63,357 bases of DNA from Acidimicrobiales bacterium (GCA_018401565.1 JAGYKS010000039.1:385001-448357), one strand, 5' to 3'. Positions 42,619 through 52,002 are shown, counted from the first letter of the stretch. Notes: generated by a model not told the origin, from the sequence alone. Translations and numbers: made by a program.

Positions 42619-44007
42619 TTATCCAATCAGGTTTACCGATTCACCGATCTTCGGGATGTGCACGGGCCAACCGCGGGTCTCCTGAAGATAGTCTGCCATG
42701 CCCTGCGCGGCATGCGGCTCGCCATGCACGAGAAATGTCCGCTTCGGGGCCGGCATGTCGGCCAGCCAACGGCCGATCTCGTTGCGATCGGCATGGCCAG
42801 ACAGGCCGTCGACCCTGCGAACCGCCGCCCGCACCGGGATGTCCTGCCCATGGATCCGCAGTTCGCGGGCGCCATCGATGAGGGACCGGCCCCGCGTGCC
42901 GATCGCCTGAAACCCGGCGACCAGCACGGTGGTGGTAGGGTCGGGCAGCCGTTGCTTCAGGTGATGCAGGATCCGCCCCCCGTTCATCATGCCGCTGGAG
43001 GCAATGATGATGCCGGGCCCGTGATGCGCGTTGATCGCCTTCGACTCGGCGGCGGTCTTGGCCAGCCTTGCAAACGGGGCCACCATCGACTCGATCACCC
43101 CTTCGTCGACGGCCTCACTGAAATCATGCTCGCGGCCGTGCCGCCGAAAGACTTCCGTCGCATCGACGGCCATCGGTGAATCGACCCATACCGGCACCTG
43201 TGGAATCCGCTTGGCCGCCATCAGGGTGCGGAGAAGATAGACCAACTGCTGCGCCCGACCGACCGCAAAGGAGGCCACAAGCATCATCCCCCCGCGGTCG
43301 ATTGCCTCGAGCGTGGCCTTTTCCATTTCGTCGAGTGGGCGACTCGGCGGATGGTCGCGGTCGCCATAGGTGCTCTCGCAGACGAGATAGTCGCAGGCCG
43401 GCGGAGACACCGGATCGTGCAGCAGGGGCGCGTCGTAGCGGCCGATGTCACCGGAAAAGACGAGCCGCCGCGTCCCAGCCGTCGCAGTCGCCTCCACCTC
43501 TACAAACGAGCTGCCGAGCATGTGCCCGGCATCATGAAGCCGGCACCGGACTCCGGCGGCGGGCTCGAACCAGCGGCCACGGTCGACGTCTTGCAGCAGC
43601 CGCAGCGTGCGGTCGACATCCCGTTCTTCGTAGAGCGGCAAGGCGGGGTGATGTTTGGAGTAGCCCTTTTTGTTGGCATACGAGGCGTCTTCCGCCTGGC
43701 ACTTCGCCGAGTCGTAGAGCAGCAGGCCAAGCAGGTCGGCGGCGGGGGGCGTGGTGTGGATTGCTCCCCGAAAGCCTTCCTTTACCAGCCGGGGCAGCCA
43801 GCCGGAGTGGTCGATATGGGCATGGGTGAGCACGACCGCATCAACCGATTCGGCCGGCACAGGAAACGGCTCCCAATTGCGCAGCCGCAGTCGCTTCTCA
43901 CCTTGAAAAAGACCGCAATCGAAGAGCACCCGGCTGCCCTCGACCTCGAGCAAATGCCGTGAGCCCGACACGGTGCCGGCCGCCCCAAAAAATCGCAGAT
44001 GCATCAT
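42619..44007 (-). CDS. beta-CASP metallo-beta-lactamase fold ribonuclease
   Basis: 462-residue member of the RNA-processing MBL family (CPSF-73/YSH1, TTHA0252-like). Metal-binding motifs: LTHAHIDHSGWLPRL (motif 2), LHDAGHMLGSSFVEVE (motif 3), VFSGDIGRYDAPLL (motif 4). beta-CASP motifs: VCESTYGDRDHP, SFAVGRAQQLVYLL, IIIASSGMMNGGRILHHL, DGLSGHADRNEI and FLVHGEPHAAQGM. It probably cleaves or trims RNA in the cytosol. Its start overlaps the preceding gene's stop by ATGA, and the operon is headed by csrA, linking an RNA-binding regulator to an RNase. Confidence 0.93.
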   Translation of the reverse strand: MMHLRFFGAAGTVSGSRHLLEVEGSRVLFDCGLFQGEKRLRLRNWEPFPVPAESVDAVVLTHAHIDHSGWLPRLVKEGFRGAIHTTPPAADLLGLLLYDSAKCQAEDASYANKKGYSKHHPALPLYEERDVDRTLRLLQDVDRGRWFEPAAGVRCRLHDAGHMLGSSFVEVEATATAGTRRLVFSGDIGRYDAPLLHDPVSPPACDYLVCESTYGDRDHPPSRPLDEMEKATLEAIDRGGMMLVASFAVGRAQQLVYLLRTLMAAKRIPQVPVWVDSPMAVDATEVFRRHGREHDFSEAVDEGVIESMVAPFARLAKTAAESKAINAHHGPGIIIASSGMMNGGRILHHLKQRLPDPTTTVLVAGFQAIGTRGRSLIDGARELRIHGQDIPVRAAVRRVDGLSGHADRNEIGRWLADMPAPKRTFLVHGEPHAAQGMADYLQETRGWPVHIPKIGESVNLIG

Positions 44008-44747
44008 GGGCCATCAGTTCCCTGTGCCGGCTGCTGGGTGCTGCCGGCCACGAGCAGTTCGCCGGCAGCAACTGCGAGTGACTCCAGGTGGCAGTTTCCT
44101 GCCGCGGCATCGTAGGTGGAGGGGGGAGAGACGACCAGTGCCAGGCCGTGTTGGGTGCGGCGGAGATCGGTGACCAGACCAGCGGTGGCAAGCCGTTCAG
44201 CCAGATGCCGTAGCATCGCATCGCGCGGCACCGGCAGGCTACCGAGGCCGGCGGCGGCCTCCGTGAGCCCCACCTGATTCACGCCCTGTAGCCACACCTC
44301 CATCTCGGCCCAGGCCACCGCCGCCAACGGCCCGGCCCGCATGCGGGCGGCCACCGCTACCCGCCGGGGCTGAAACCGCACCCGTGGTGCCTCGATGCCG
44401 GCGGGAAGGAGGCCGCGATGGTTGCGCGGAAGATCGACCGCAAGCCAGGCGTTGACTTCGCTCTCAGCGACGATCGCCTCCCATGGGCCCACGCGGCCGG
44501 CTGCCGCATGCAGGGCGGCAGCCTTCGACACCATCCGCCGCGCAGCGCTCGGTCCCAGCCGGGATATCGGCCGCAGCCGGGGCCTCAGCCAACGCTGCCC
44601 GATAGAAATCAGGGGGCTGCCGCGCCGCGACGATTCCAGCGAGGAGGCCGATCATGACGAGGCCCACCCCACCGCCGACCGCCCGGAGCAGCCGGCGGGC
44701 GGCTGCTCAGGCGGATCGTTGTCGTTCAGGTCCCGCGCGGCGTTCAC
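44004..44747 (-). CDS. membrane-anchored protein of unknown function (frameshifted)
   Basis: I combine three frames into one gene. A GTG at 44747 overlaps the csrA stop (GTGA) and opens a short polar segment (NAARDLNDNDPPEQPPA). One transmembrane helix follows (RAVGGGVGLVMIGLLAGIVAA), then QPPDFYRAALAEA. After a shift at about 44530-44560 the frame runs MVSKAAALHAAAGRVGPWEA, VNAWLAVDLPRNHRGLLPAG and on to the end. The order TM, DFYR-AL, a helix, W-A, (V/I)N-x-WL-A-DL, LLP-G-x-x-P-R is one I associate with uncharacterised planctomycete proteins. The fold and role are unknown. It lies between csrA and the beta-CASP nuclease with overlaps on both sides. Confidence 0.65.
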
Positions 44748-44968
44748 CCGACGAATCCAAGCACCCGCGGCAACGTCAGGGGCAGGGCGTTGGTGAGCGT
44801 GAGCTCCACTTCGTCCCGCTCGTCCTCCAACTCATCCCGCAGCACCCGCATCGACTGCGGCGCCTCGATCCCGATCCGCACCTTGTCGCCGCTGACACGC
44901 ACGACCGTGACCACTACCGAATCGCCAACACGAATCCGCTCGTTTTGCTTGCGGGAAAGAACCAGCAT
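44744..44968 (-). CDS. csrA: CsrA carbon storage / post-transcriptional regulator
   Basis: 74-residue CsrA starting MLVLSRKQNERIRVGDSVVV, with the RNA-contact strands VRIGIEAPQSMRVLRDELED (conserved Arg in VxRxE). The start at 44968 is fixed by GGAGG at 44974-44978. The dimer binds ANGGA motifs in mRNA leaders to block or stabilise translation. Its own leader contains ACGGAGG at the Shine-Dalgarno site, so autoregulation is possible. It is first gene of an overlapping four-gene operon (csrA, anchored protein, beta-CASP nuclease, LOG). Confidence 0.96.
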   Translation of the reverse strand: MLVLSRKQNERIRVGDSVVVTVVRVSGDKVRIGIEAPQSMRVLRDELEDERDEVELTLTNALPLTLPRVLGFVG

Positions 44969-44996
44969 AAAAACCTCCGTAATACATGGGTTGGGA

Positions 44997-45028
44997 ATAA
45001 TATGTGGGAGAAGGTGTACTTCTGTCAA
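44997..45028 (-). promoter_or_regulatory. promoter of the csrA operon
   Basis: On the − strand a perfect −35 TTGACA (complement of 45023-45028) is followed by AT-rich sequence. CATATT (44999-45004) lies at 18-bp spacing, or TATTAT (44997-45002) at 20 bp. The start of csrA is about 30 bases downstream. The remaining gap to 45220 shows no other gene. Confidence 0.6.
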
Positions 45029-45220
45029 CCTCGCTGCGGGCGGCATTTCTCGCACGGCTGCGGGTCAGGGAAGATATGAGCCACAGGGAATATCGTCCGG
45101 TCAGGCAAACTTTCTTGGGGCCTGCCGAGAAGGCTCCGGGTGCACGCATTGTGCCGACGGTGCCAGGGAATGCCGTCGCGAGCCGGATCAATCGGTTGCG
45201 CGACCCCACACCAGGGCTGC

Positions 45221-46057
45221 TCACGAATCGGGGTGATCCGACCGAGCCTCATGCCGGCGTCGCACAAACTCCTCGAGGTCGACCTCTTCGGCCACGATGA
45301 GTTGGGCACCGGCGGCGTCGATCCGCGAGTGGTCGCCGTCGATCAACTGCGGATGCACCTTGTGAACACTGCGGAGCGTGTCTCCCGCGCCCGGCAGGAG
45401 CGAAAGCTTGGGCGTGATGCAAAGCGTCACCGCAGAGGGGATCCCGCCGGCCGCCTCGACATGGCGATTGATGGCCAGCCGAGGAAAGGGAGGGATACCA
45501 CCAGGTTGCAGCAACGCCTTGAGGAGCATTGCCGTGTCGGCAAACCGGCGATAGGCGGCCACGGCCTCATCGTTCGACGACCGGGTAAACTCCACCGTGT
45601 ACTGCACCCGGGGGCCGATCAGCTCCACACGATCGCCGTCGGTCGTGAGGGCGTCGCCGAAATCGGCGGCACCGGCCCACTTGATCAAGGCATCATCGGA
45701 TTGCCGAGCCCAGGTGGCCAGCGACACATTGAGCCGTTCCAGACGGATTGTGCGGATCTCCGTCTTGAGGTTCCGTTGGGGATCGAGCACGACCACCCGC
45801 TCGCGGGCCGGGTCGTGGAGAATGATGTCGCCTTCGCCACCGTCGGCCGGCGCATCGAGAAAGTCCCAGGTGATGCCATTCTGAAAAAGCGTGAGGCTCG
45901 TCGCGGCCGGCGTCTTGTCATCATTGACGAACACTTCGCTCTCCACCCGCAAGACGACGCCCTCGGCGCGCGTCTGACGCCCCACGGCGGCCACGACGAG
46001 GCAGGCGACCAGGCCCACCACGAAAAGACGCTGACAATCGCGATCGGGAACACGCAT
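45221..46057 (-). CDS. secreted protein of unknown function
   Basis: 278 residues from ATG 46057 (a GTG directly before it is also possible). An N-terminal hydrophobic segment (RLFVVGLVACLVVAAVG) acts as signal peptide or anchor. The rest is predicted soluble, with beta-rich sequence such as GVVLRVESEVFVNDDKTPAA, ITWDFLDAPADGGEGDIILH and ERVVVLDPQRNLKTEI. That fits a lipoprotein-localisation-like or outer-membrane-associated fold, but I cannot assign a family. It is divergent from the PQQ-propeller gene (174-bp gap). Confidence 0.68.
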   Translation of the reverse strand: MRVPDRDCQRLFVVGLVACLVVAAVGRQTRAEGVVLRVESEVFVNDDKTPAATSLTLFQNGITWDFLDAPADGGEGDIILHDPARERVVVLDPQRNLKTEIRTIRLERLNVSLATWARQSDDALIKWAGAADFGDALTTDGDRVELIGPRVQYTVEFTRSSNDEAVAAYRRFADTAMLLKALLQPGGIPPFPRLAINRHVEAAGGIPSAVTLCITPKLSLLPGAGDTLRSVHKVHPQLIDGDHSRIDAAGAQLIVAEEVDLEEFVRRRHEARSDHPDS

Positions 46058-46231
46058 CACTGGTCAGTCGTCTCCGGGAGATGTGGACGGGATGGTAGCA
46101 AGCGGCCGATTTCAGCCAAAGGGCGAAAACCTCCGGCCGCCACGACCGTTTCAGTGGTATCCCCCGAGATTCTCCGGCATGATGGCGGTGACGAGAGTCC
46201 TGCTGCCATCACCTCCCTGAGGAATTTTTCA

Positions 46232-47557
46232 ATGCCCGCCCGCAGTCCTGCTGTCGTCGTGATGGTTGCCGCACTCACCGCGTGGTCCGCGGCAGAGGCC
46301 GCAGAAGTCTGGCCGCAATGGCGGGGCCCGGAGGGGCAGGGGCATGCCGACACGGCCCACGATCTCCCCGTCACCTGGAGTGAAGCGGAGCATGTGATTT
46401 GGAAGACGCCACTGCCGGGTCGCGGCTGGTCGTCGCCGGTGCTTGATGCGGCACATGCCTGGATGACCACGGCACTCGAGAGCGCGGCTTCCGAGGCCGA
46501 CAAGGCGCAGCGGCTCGCCGGTGCCAAAAATCCGCAACCGCTCCAGGTATCGGGCCCCGTCACGATGCGGGCGCTCTGCGTCGACCGCGAGTCGGGCCGC
46601 CTTGTCCACGACATCGAGCTGTTTACAGCCCATGAGCCGCAGCCGATTCACTCGCTCAATTCCTATGCATCGCCCTCTCCGGTGCTGGCGGGCGGGCGAC
46701 TCTTCTGCCACTTCGGCGACTACGGCACCGCCTGCGTCGACACCGCCTCAGCCCGCGTGGCGTGGGTCAACAACGACCTGCGGCTCAACCATGAAAATGG
46801 TCCGGGCAGCACGCCGGTCGTGTGGGGTGACCTGCTGATCGTGCACTGCGATGGCAGCGACGTGCAATACATCGTCGCGCTCGACCAGGCCACCGGACGG
46901 GTCGTGTGGAAGACTCCCCGCAGTGGCGAGCTGCAAGACAATCCCGACCTCAAGAAGGCGTATGGCACGCCGCTCATCATCCCATTCGACGGCCGCGACG
47001 TGCTGCTCTCGCCGGCTGCAGACTGGGTCTATGGCTACGACCCGGCGACCGGCCGTGAACTCTGGCGGGTGAACTACGGCGTGCTCGGGTTCTCGATCGT
47101 GCCGCGTCCGGTGGCAGCCGAGGGCCTCGCCTTCCTGAGCACGAGCTTCACGAAGCCGGAGATGCTGGCGGTGCGGCTGGGGGGCGGCGACAGTCAGCCG
47201 GAGATCGTCTGGCGACAGGCCAAGGGGGCGCCCACGATGTCGTCGCCGCTGGTCGTAGGCGAGGAACTCTACGTCGTGAGCGACAAGGGGATCATGACCT
47301 GTCTGGATATCCACAGTGGCGAGGTCCACTGGACAAGCCGGCTGGGGGGCAATTTTTCGTCATCGCCGCTCTTTGCCGACGGCCGGATCTACGTCGGCAA
47401 CCGCGACGGCGCGACCTTCGTGATCAAGCCCGGCAAAGACTACGAACTGCTCGCCACCAACCAGCTCGACGGCCGCATCTTCGCCACCCCCGCCGCCGTC
47501 GACCGGGCCCTTTACCTCCGCACCGACACCGCCCTCTACAGGCTGGAAAAGCGGTAG
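46232..47557 (+). CDS. secreted PQQ-like beta-propeller repeat protein
   Basis: 441 residues with signal peptide (MPARSPAVVVMVAALTAWSAAEA). PQQ-type blades occur as VWPQWRGPEGQGHA, IVALDQATGRVVWKTPRSG, VYGYDPATGRELWRVNYG, MTCLDIHSGEVHWTSRLGG and IYVGNRDGATFVI. The opening W-P-Q-W-R-G-P-x-G motif is typical of planctomycete and verrucomicrobial 'outer membrane protein assembly factor BamB-like' proteins. No catalytic PQQ site of alcohol dehydrogenases is seen, so a scaffold or binding role is likely. A GAGG sequence about 10 nt before the ATG supports the start. Confidence 0.88.
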   Translation: MPARSPAVVVMVAALTAWSAAEAAEVWPQWRGPEGQGHADTAHDLPVTWSEAEHVIWKTPLPGRGWSSPVLDAAHAWMTTALESAASEADKAQRLAGAKNPQPLQVSGPVTMRALCVDRESGRLVHDIELFTAHEPQPIHSLNSYASPSPVLAGGRLFCHFGDYGTACVDTASARVAWVNNDLRLNHENGPGSTPVVWGDLLIVHCDGSDVQYIVALDQATGRVVWKTPRSGELQDNPDLKKAYGTPLIIPFDGRDVLLSPAADWVYGYDPATGRELWRVNYGVLGFSIVPRPVAAEGLAFLSTSFTKPEMLAVRLGGGDSQPEIVWRQAKGAPTMSSPLVVGEELYVVSDKGIMTCLDIHSGEVHWTSRLGGNFSSSPLFADGRIYVGNRDGATFVIKPGKDYELLATNQLDGRIFATPAAVDRALYLRTDTALYRLEKR

Positions 47558-47615
47558 TGCTCTCGAAGGGAACCACCGGGCTCAGTCATCATGCCGTACA
47601 GCCGCTTCTCTATCG

Positions 47616-47643
47616 CGCCTCATGCGCCTCATGCGCCTCATGT
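47616..47643. repeat. 9-bp tandem repeat
   Basis: GCGCCTCAT is repeated three times in the gap 47558-47792 between the convergent PQQ-propeller and FAD-oxidoreductase genes. Nothing else is recognised in this gap. Confidence 0.8.
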
Positions 47644-47792
47644 TCCTGCCGCGTTCTCAGAAACCGTAATGGGTGATGCATTCGAAGCGGTCACTTCGTA
47701 GGGCAAAGACCGTCGGCGATTGGGAAAGGTTTTTCTCCCAGGAGGAGACGTCGAGACAATCGCCTCACCATGGGACATTGAGGCTCTTCGTG

Positions 47793-49399
47793 TCACTCGC
47801 CGGCGGGCGGCAGGTCGAGCGCCGCGTCTTGTGCAAGGAGGCGGACCCGGAGCCGCGGATAGTCCACATCCCGCACCGCCACGCCCTCCTTCACGGCCAA
47901 CGCGGCGGCCACGCCGGCTCCCTGGCCGATCACCATCCAGGTGCCTTCGATCCGCAGCGATGACATGCCGACGTGTGTACAGGAAAGCGCGACGGGCACG
48001 AGCAGGTTGCTGCACTGGGCTGGCTTGGGCAGCACGGCTCGGTAGGGGACATGGTAGGCATAGCCCTGCCCTCGTCCTTTTCGCACCGGGAAGATCGTGC
48101 CCTCGTTGACCACGCCCCCGCCTTTCACCGCCACCCGTCGGCAGTCGTGCGAGTCGATCGGGAAGGATGAGATCGCGATCGGGTCATCCTTCTCGGGCTC
48201 GTTCATGATGTCCTTCTGGCTGATGACATACAGGCCCCGCAGTCGCCGTGATTCACGAACGTAGAGCGCGGGCGGGAAATGGCCGGAGTTGGCAAACTCA
48301 TCCTGGCAGAAGCCGAGTGATGCGTACTTGTCACGGATGGGTTTGGGGACAGAGGGATCGTGAACGAGAAAGTGGATGAACTCGAGCGTGTACTGCTTGT
48401 GCGCTTCCCAGATTTTTTCTCGCTCAGCTTTGGTGGCCGTATGCCACTCGGTGCCGCCGCCCACAAGGCCGATCGAAAACTGGCGGCCGATCGAGTTGTT
48501 GCCGTCGACCTTGCGGCCGGGCAAGCCATAGAGATCGAAACCGATCTGGTTGGGATCACCGCCCGCCTCGAGGTAGCGGCGAATGATCTCAAACCGCGCC
48601 GGGTCGTAGTGGGTCGGCGCGGTCATGGGCACCTTGTTCTGCGGATCGGTTGTCAGGCAGAGCCTGAAGCTGTAGGCCATCAGGTTGGCGTCTCCCGCCG
48701 CCTCGTCCCCGCGGTCCTGGGCCGTCACCAACGGGAGCGGCCGGCCGGCGTCGTCAAACCCATTGATGGCCATCCCCGGCTTCGGATATCGCCTGCCCGC
48801 CAGTGGCTCACCATAGTCGTCGCGGCCCTCCCGGCCGATCGTCCAGTCGACGCCCGCCGCAGCCATCAAGTCGCCCTCGTAGCTGCCATCGATAAACACC
48901 CGGGCGGTGAACGCCCCCCGTTTCGTCACCAGCGATACGATCCGCGGACCATCCTTGGTGACCGACTGAAGGTCGTGATCGGTCAGCACCTTCACGCCCG
49001 CCTCATCGAGCATGGCCCGGGTCACTCGTAGCGCCACATGCGGCTCAAACGTCCACCGCGCCTGATCTTTGATCGCCGGGTTGTACGGGGCCTCGCGGCC
49101 GCGATCGGTGTAGTCCTTCACGATCCGCGCATGCCATTCGTGAAACAGCCCCATCAACGTCGAGCGGACCATCTGGTTGGAGTCACAGTGGCTGAGGCCG
49201 CCGGTGCTGAGTCCGCCGATGTGATCGGTCGGCTCGAGGAGCATGACCGAAGCTCCTTCTCGAGCCGCCGCGATCGCCGCGGAAAAGCCTCCCGGCGTGG
49301 CACCGTAGACGATGACGTCGGCCGCGCGCGGTTCGGCACCCGCGCCGCCGCGGCCATGAGCAGCAGAATGGCAAGCGCGAGCGATCGCACAGACGGCAT
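47793..49399 (-). CDS. secreted FAD-dependent oxidoreductase (FAD_oxidored family; one frameshift)
   Basis: About 535 residues. The signal peptide MPSVRSLALAILLLMAAAA starts at 49399. After a one-base frame change at about 49340-49355 the FAD motif DVIVYGATPGGFSAAIAAAR and EPTDHIGGLSTGGLSHCDSN follow. Further on are FIDGSYEGDLMAAAGV and a C-terminal FAD contact VIGQGAGVAAALAV. Exported FAD_oxidored proteins are common in planctomycetes and may oxidise sugars or amino compounds; the substrate is unknown. The frame also stays open far upstream (to 49718) but without conservation. Confidence 0.85.
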
Positions 49400-49790
49400 G
49401 ATGATCACGACTGGGTGGAGGAAGCTGGCGCTGGTGTGGTTTCCTCCTGATTGTGTCTCGTGAGTGCTTTCTTGGAAAGGCTCCGCCTCCTCCATCCGCC
49501 CGGTTTCCAAGACGTTGAAAGAGCACCACCTCGATTTCGTTGTTTGCGAACTGGGATCGAAGTCGCCACGCCGCTACCGTCGCCGCGGGACGATCGAAAG
49601 ACTTGGCGACCCTCCAACGCAGGTGTACAAAAAGCCCAACGCTCGTGCCTCCAACATGGCCACCAACGATGACAGCCGTGGGTATCGATGATCGCCGCCC
49701 AACGTCACACCGATGCACGCCACATTCATTCAGGCCGGCCGAAGACGTCGCTCGCGTGGCAGGCTGTAGCAGCAGTCGCGGCAGACCACG
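49400..49790. other. intergenic stretch without a recognisable gene
   Basis: These 391 bases lie between the start of the FAD oxidoreductase gene and a gene remnant. Short open frames are present in several phases, but none has planctomycete-like codon bias or a family signature. No palindrome, tRNA or repeat family was seen. It may include decayed 5' sequence of the remnant at 49791. Confidence 0.5.
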
Positions 49791-50051
49791 GTGCTGGCGG
49801 GGGTACCCTCCGACCCCTACCTGATGACCGGCTATGACCGGAAGCGGGTGTCCCTATCGGCGGACACCAAAACCGAAATCACGCTCGAGGTCGATCTCAC
49901 TGGAACCGGACTCTGGGCTCCCCATCGATCATTCATAGTTTCAGCCGGTGAGACGGTGCAGCACACGTTCCCCGCCGGCTTGAGTGCCTACTGGGTGCGT
50001 GGCGTGTGCTCCCAGGACGCCACCGTGTCGGTCATCTTCACGTACGACTGA
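49791..50051 (+). pseudogene. 3' remnant of a secreted planctomycete protein (beta-sandwich C-terminus)
   Basis: An 86-residue frame: VPSDPYLMTGYDRKRVSLSA … EVDLTGTGLWAPHRSFIVSA … YWVRGVCSQDATVSVIFTYD. The opening SDPYLMTGYDRK resembles the C-terminal end of larger secreted proteins of planctomycetes and verrucomicrobia. Here an in-frame TAG precedes it by about ten codons, and no N-terminal part is found. It is either a truncated gene or the end of a gene broken by more than one indel. Its 3' end overlaps the tail of the opposite-strand frame after tauE. Confidence 0.5.
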
Positions 50052-50102
50052 AACTCTTCCCCACGGTGAGGCTGTATGAGCAACCCCGAGCCGCACTCCA
50101 AG

Positions 50103-50859
50103 CTACAGCACCCCCTTCAGAAGCAGCTTGAGCCCGGCAACCACCAACACCACCCCCATCAGCCGCCGCAACCCTTGCGGCGACACCCGAAACGCGCCCA
50201 GCTGCGACCCGACGGCGCCGCCAACCACGACCGCCCCGATCACCGCCAGCCCGATCGGCGGGAGCGGGCGGCCGGCGGCAAATCCACCGAGCAGACCGGC
50301 GATCGAGTTGACGAGGATGAAGGGGGCCGAGACGGCGGCCACTTGTCTGACGGGCGCCACCCGCAGGCGCGAGGAGGGCCGGCGTGAGAAACACGCCGCC
50401 CCCCACACCCGTGAGCCCGGAGAGCAGGCCGAGGCTGCCGCCGAGGGCGATGAGAAACAGCGACGTGAACCGGCTCGCTCCTGTCGGGTCCACATCGGCA
50501 TCGCCCGCTTCGCCTCGCGGCTCGACCACGATCCGCACCGCCGAGAACAACAGCACGACACCCACGATCGCCTCGAAGGCCGCCGTCGGCAGGTTCGCCG
50601 CGCCTCCCGCCGCGGCGGCCGGCACACTCGCCGCGGCCAACGGGAGGAAGAGCCGCGGGCGAAAATGGCCCGCCCGCCAAAACTGGGCCGTCACGATCGA
50701 GGCGACGATCACGTTGAGCATCAGGGCCGTGGGGCGGATGACCTGCGGGTCGAGCCCGAAGAGGGTCATCACGGCGATGTAGCCGGTGGCCCCGGCATGG
50801 CCGACCGACGCATAGAGCAGGGCGACCGCGCCGATCGCCAGCGTCAGCACGGGATTCAT
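50103..50859 (-). CDS. TauE/SafE-family sulfite exporter-like permease (one frameshift)
   Basis: About 250 residues and seven or eight membrane segments. The N-terminal half includes LLYASVGHAGATGYIAVMTL (the glycine-rich TauE/SafE motif) and LALGGSLGLLSGLTGVGGGVFLTP (second repeat). After a frame change at about 50365-50385 the sequence continues VRQVAAVSAPFILVNSIAGL … GLAVIGAVVVGGAVGSQLG. The inverted two-fold motif arrangement is that of the family, which exports sulfite or organosulfonates. It starts 4 bp inside the DUF2237 gene (ATGA overlap). Confidence 0.85.
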
Positions 50860-51263
50860 GACGCAGAGGCGGCGTGCTTCTTGAGCAGTTCAAAGGGCAC
50901 GACGTCGAGCGACTTTTCGTGCGTCGCCTCGAGCACCACCGGCGGCGCTTTGCCGGCATGAAAGGCTTCGAGCCAGCGGGCGGCGCAGAGGCACCAGCGG
51001 TCGCCGACGACGAGTCCGGGGAAGTTCCACTCCGGATGGGGCGTGACGAGATCGTTGCCGGCCGCCACCGTGAACTCGAGAAACTCGGGCGTCATCACGG
51101 CGCAGACGGTGTGCACGCCCACGTCATCGGGCCCCGTGCGGCAGCAGCCATCGCGGAAGAAGCCGGTGAGCGGGCTCGTCGAGCAGGAGATGAGCGGTTC
51201 GCCGAGCACGTTGCGGTCGTGCCTCGGCTCCGCGGTGTCGTGGCTGGGGTTGATCGCGATCAT
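50856..51263 (-). CDS. DUF2237 family protein
   Basis: 135-residue small protein with the full family sequence: NVLGEPLISCSTSPLTGFFR, DGCCRTGPDDVGVHTVCAVM, FLEFTVAAGNDLVTPHPEWN and FPGLVVGDRWCLCAARWLEA, then PPVVLEATHEKSL. The conserved Cys residues (CCRTG, WCLC) suggest metal or redox chemistry, but the biochemical function is unknown. It is coupled by ATGA overlap to the TauE-like exporter, which hints at a sulfur-related role (inference). Confidence 0.92.
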   Translation of the reverse strand: MIAINPSHDTAEPRHDRNVLGEPLISCSTSPLTGFFRDGCCRTGPDDVGVHTVCAVMTPEFLEFTVAAGNDLVTPHPEWNFPGLVVGDRWCLCAARWLEAFHAGKAPPVVLEATHEKSLDVVPFELLKKHAASAS

Positions 51264-51348
51264 GCTGCTGTTCCTCGGTGGGTGCCGGATGAAACCGGTA
51301 TGATGACCGGTCGCATTCGCCCCCGCAATTCACACGCCTCCCCTCCCC

Positions 51349-51924
51349 ATGCTCAGCCTGCAATCCGCCTCCACCGCCCGTTGGCTCGACCAGGTCGATG
51401 CCGGTCTCGACGAGGTGCTCATCGACCATGCCCACTGCGAGAAGAAGGCGGCGGGCGTGGCGATGAACCTGCTCTTTTCCTACGTCGACCATGTGACACT
51501 CGCCCGGGCGATGACGGAGATCGTCAACGAGGAGCTCGAGCACTTCCGGCTCGTGCTCGATCTGCTCGAGCGACGGGGCATCCCGTTTCGGAAACTGAAG
51601 CCGAGCAGCTACGGGCCCCGGCTCCATGAACTGATCCGCAAAGATGAGCCCGGCCGGGCGGTCGATCGGCTGCTGGTGGCCGGCCTGATCGAGGCCCGCA
51701 GCTGCGAGCGATTTTCGGTGCTCGCCGAGCACGTGGTCGACGAGGAGCTCCGCGACTTCTACCGCAGCCTCTTCGAGTCGGAGGCCCGGCACCATGCGAC
51801 GTATGTGCGGCTGGCCTGTGAGGTCGCCCCCGAGGAGAAGGTCCGCACGCGGCTCCACGAGTTGGCCGCCTGTGAGGCCGAGATCATCGACCGCGGCGAC
51901 CCGTTTCCGCGGATGCACAGCTGA
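51349..51924 (+). CDS. miaE: tRNA 2-methylthio-N6-isopentenyl adenosine-37 hydroxylase
   Basis: 191-residue di-iron, ferritin-like four-helix protein. It hydroxylates ms2i6A37 of tRNA. Iron ligands follow the E…ExxH…E…ExxH pattern: Glu in LIDHAHCEKKAAG, EELEHF, IEARSCERF and SEARHHATYVRLA. The start MLSLQSASTARWLDQVD is typical. It is divergent from DUF2237. No miaA/miaB lies in the window. Confidence 0.9.
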   Translation: MLSLQSASTARWLDQVDAGLDEVLIDHAHCEKKAAGVAMNLLFSYVDHVTLARAMTEIVNEELEHFRLVLDLLERRGIPFRKLKPSSYGPRLHELIRKDEPGRAVDRLLVAGLIEARSCERFSVLAEHVVDEELRDFYRSLFESEARHHATYVRLACEVAPEEKVRTRLHELAACEAEIIDRGDPFPRMHS

Positions 51925-52002
51925 AGGCGGGCGAGGATTCGGGCCGAATACCTCGGTCCAGAGTCAATGCTTTGCCCAGTGCTGCAGCAGAGCCCGCTTG
52001 CC

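Noticed and set aside
49464..49691. Small gene in the gap before the TauE region
   Set aside because: The open frame has no start context, codon bias or family similarity.
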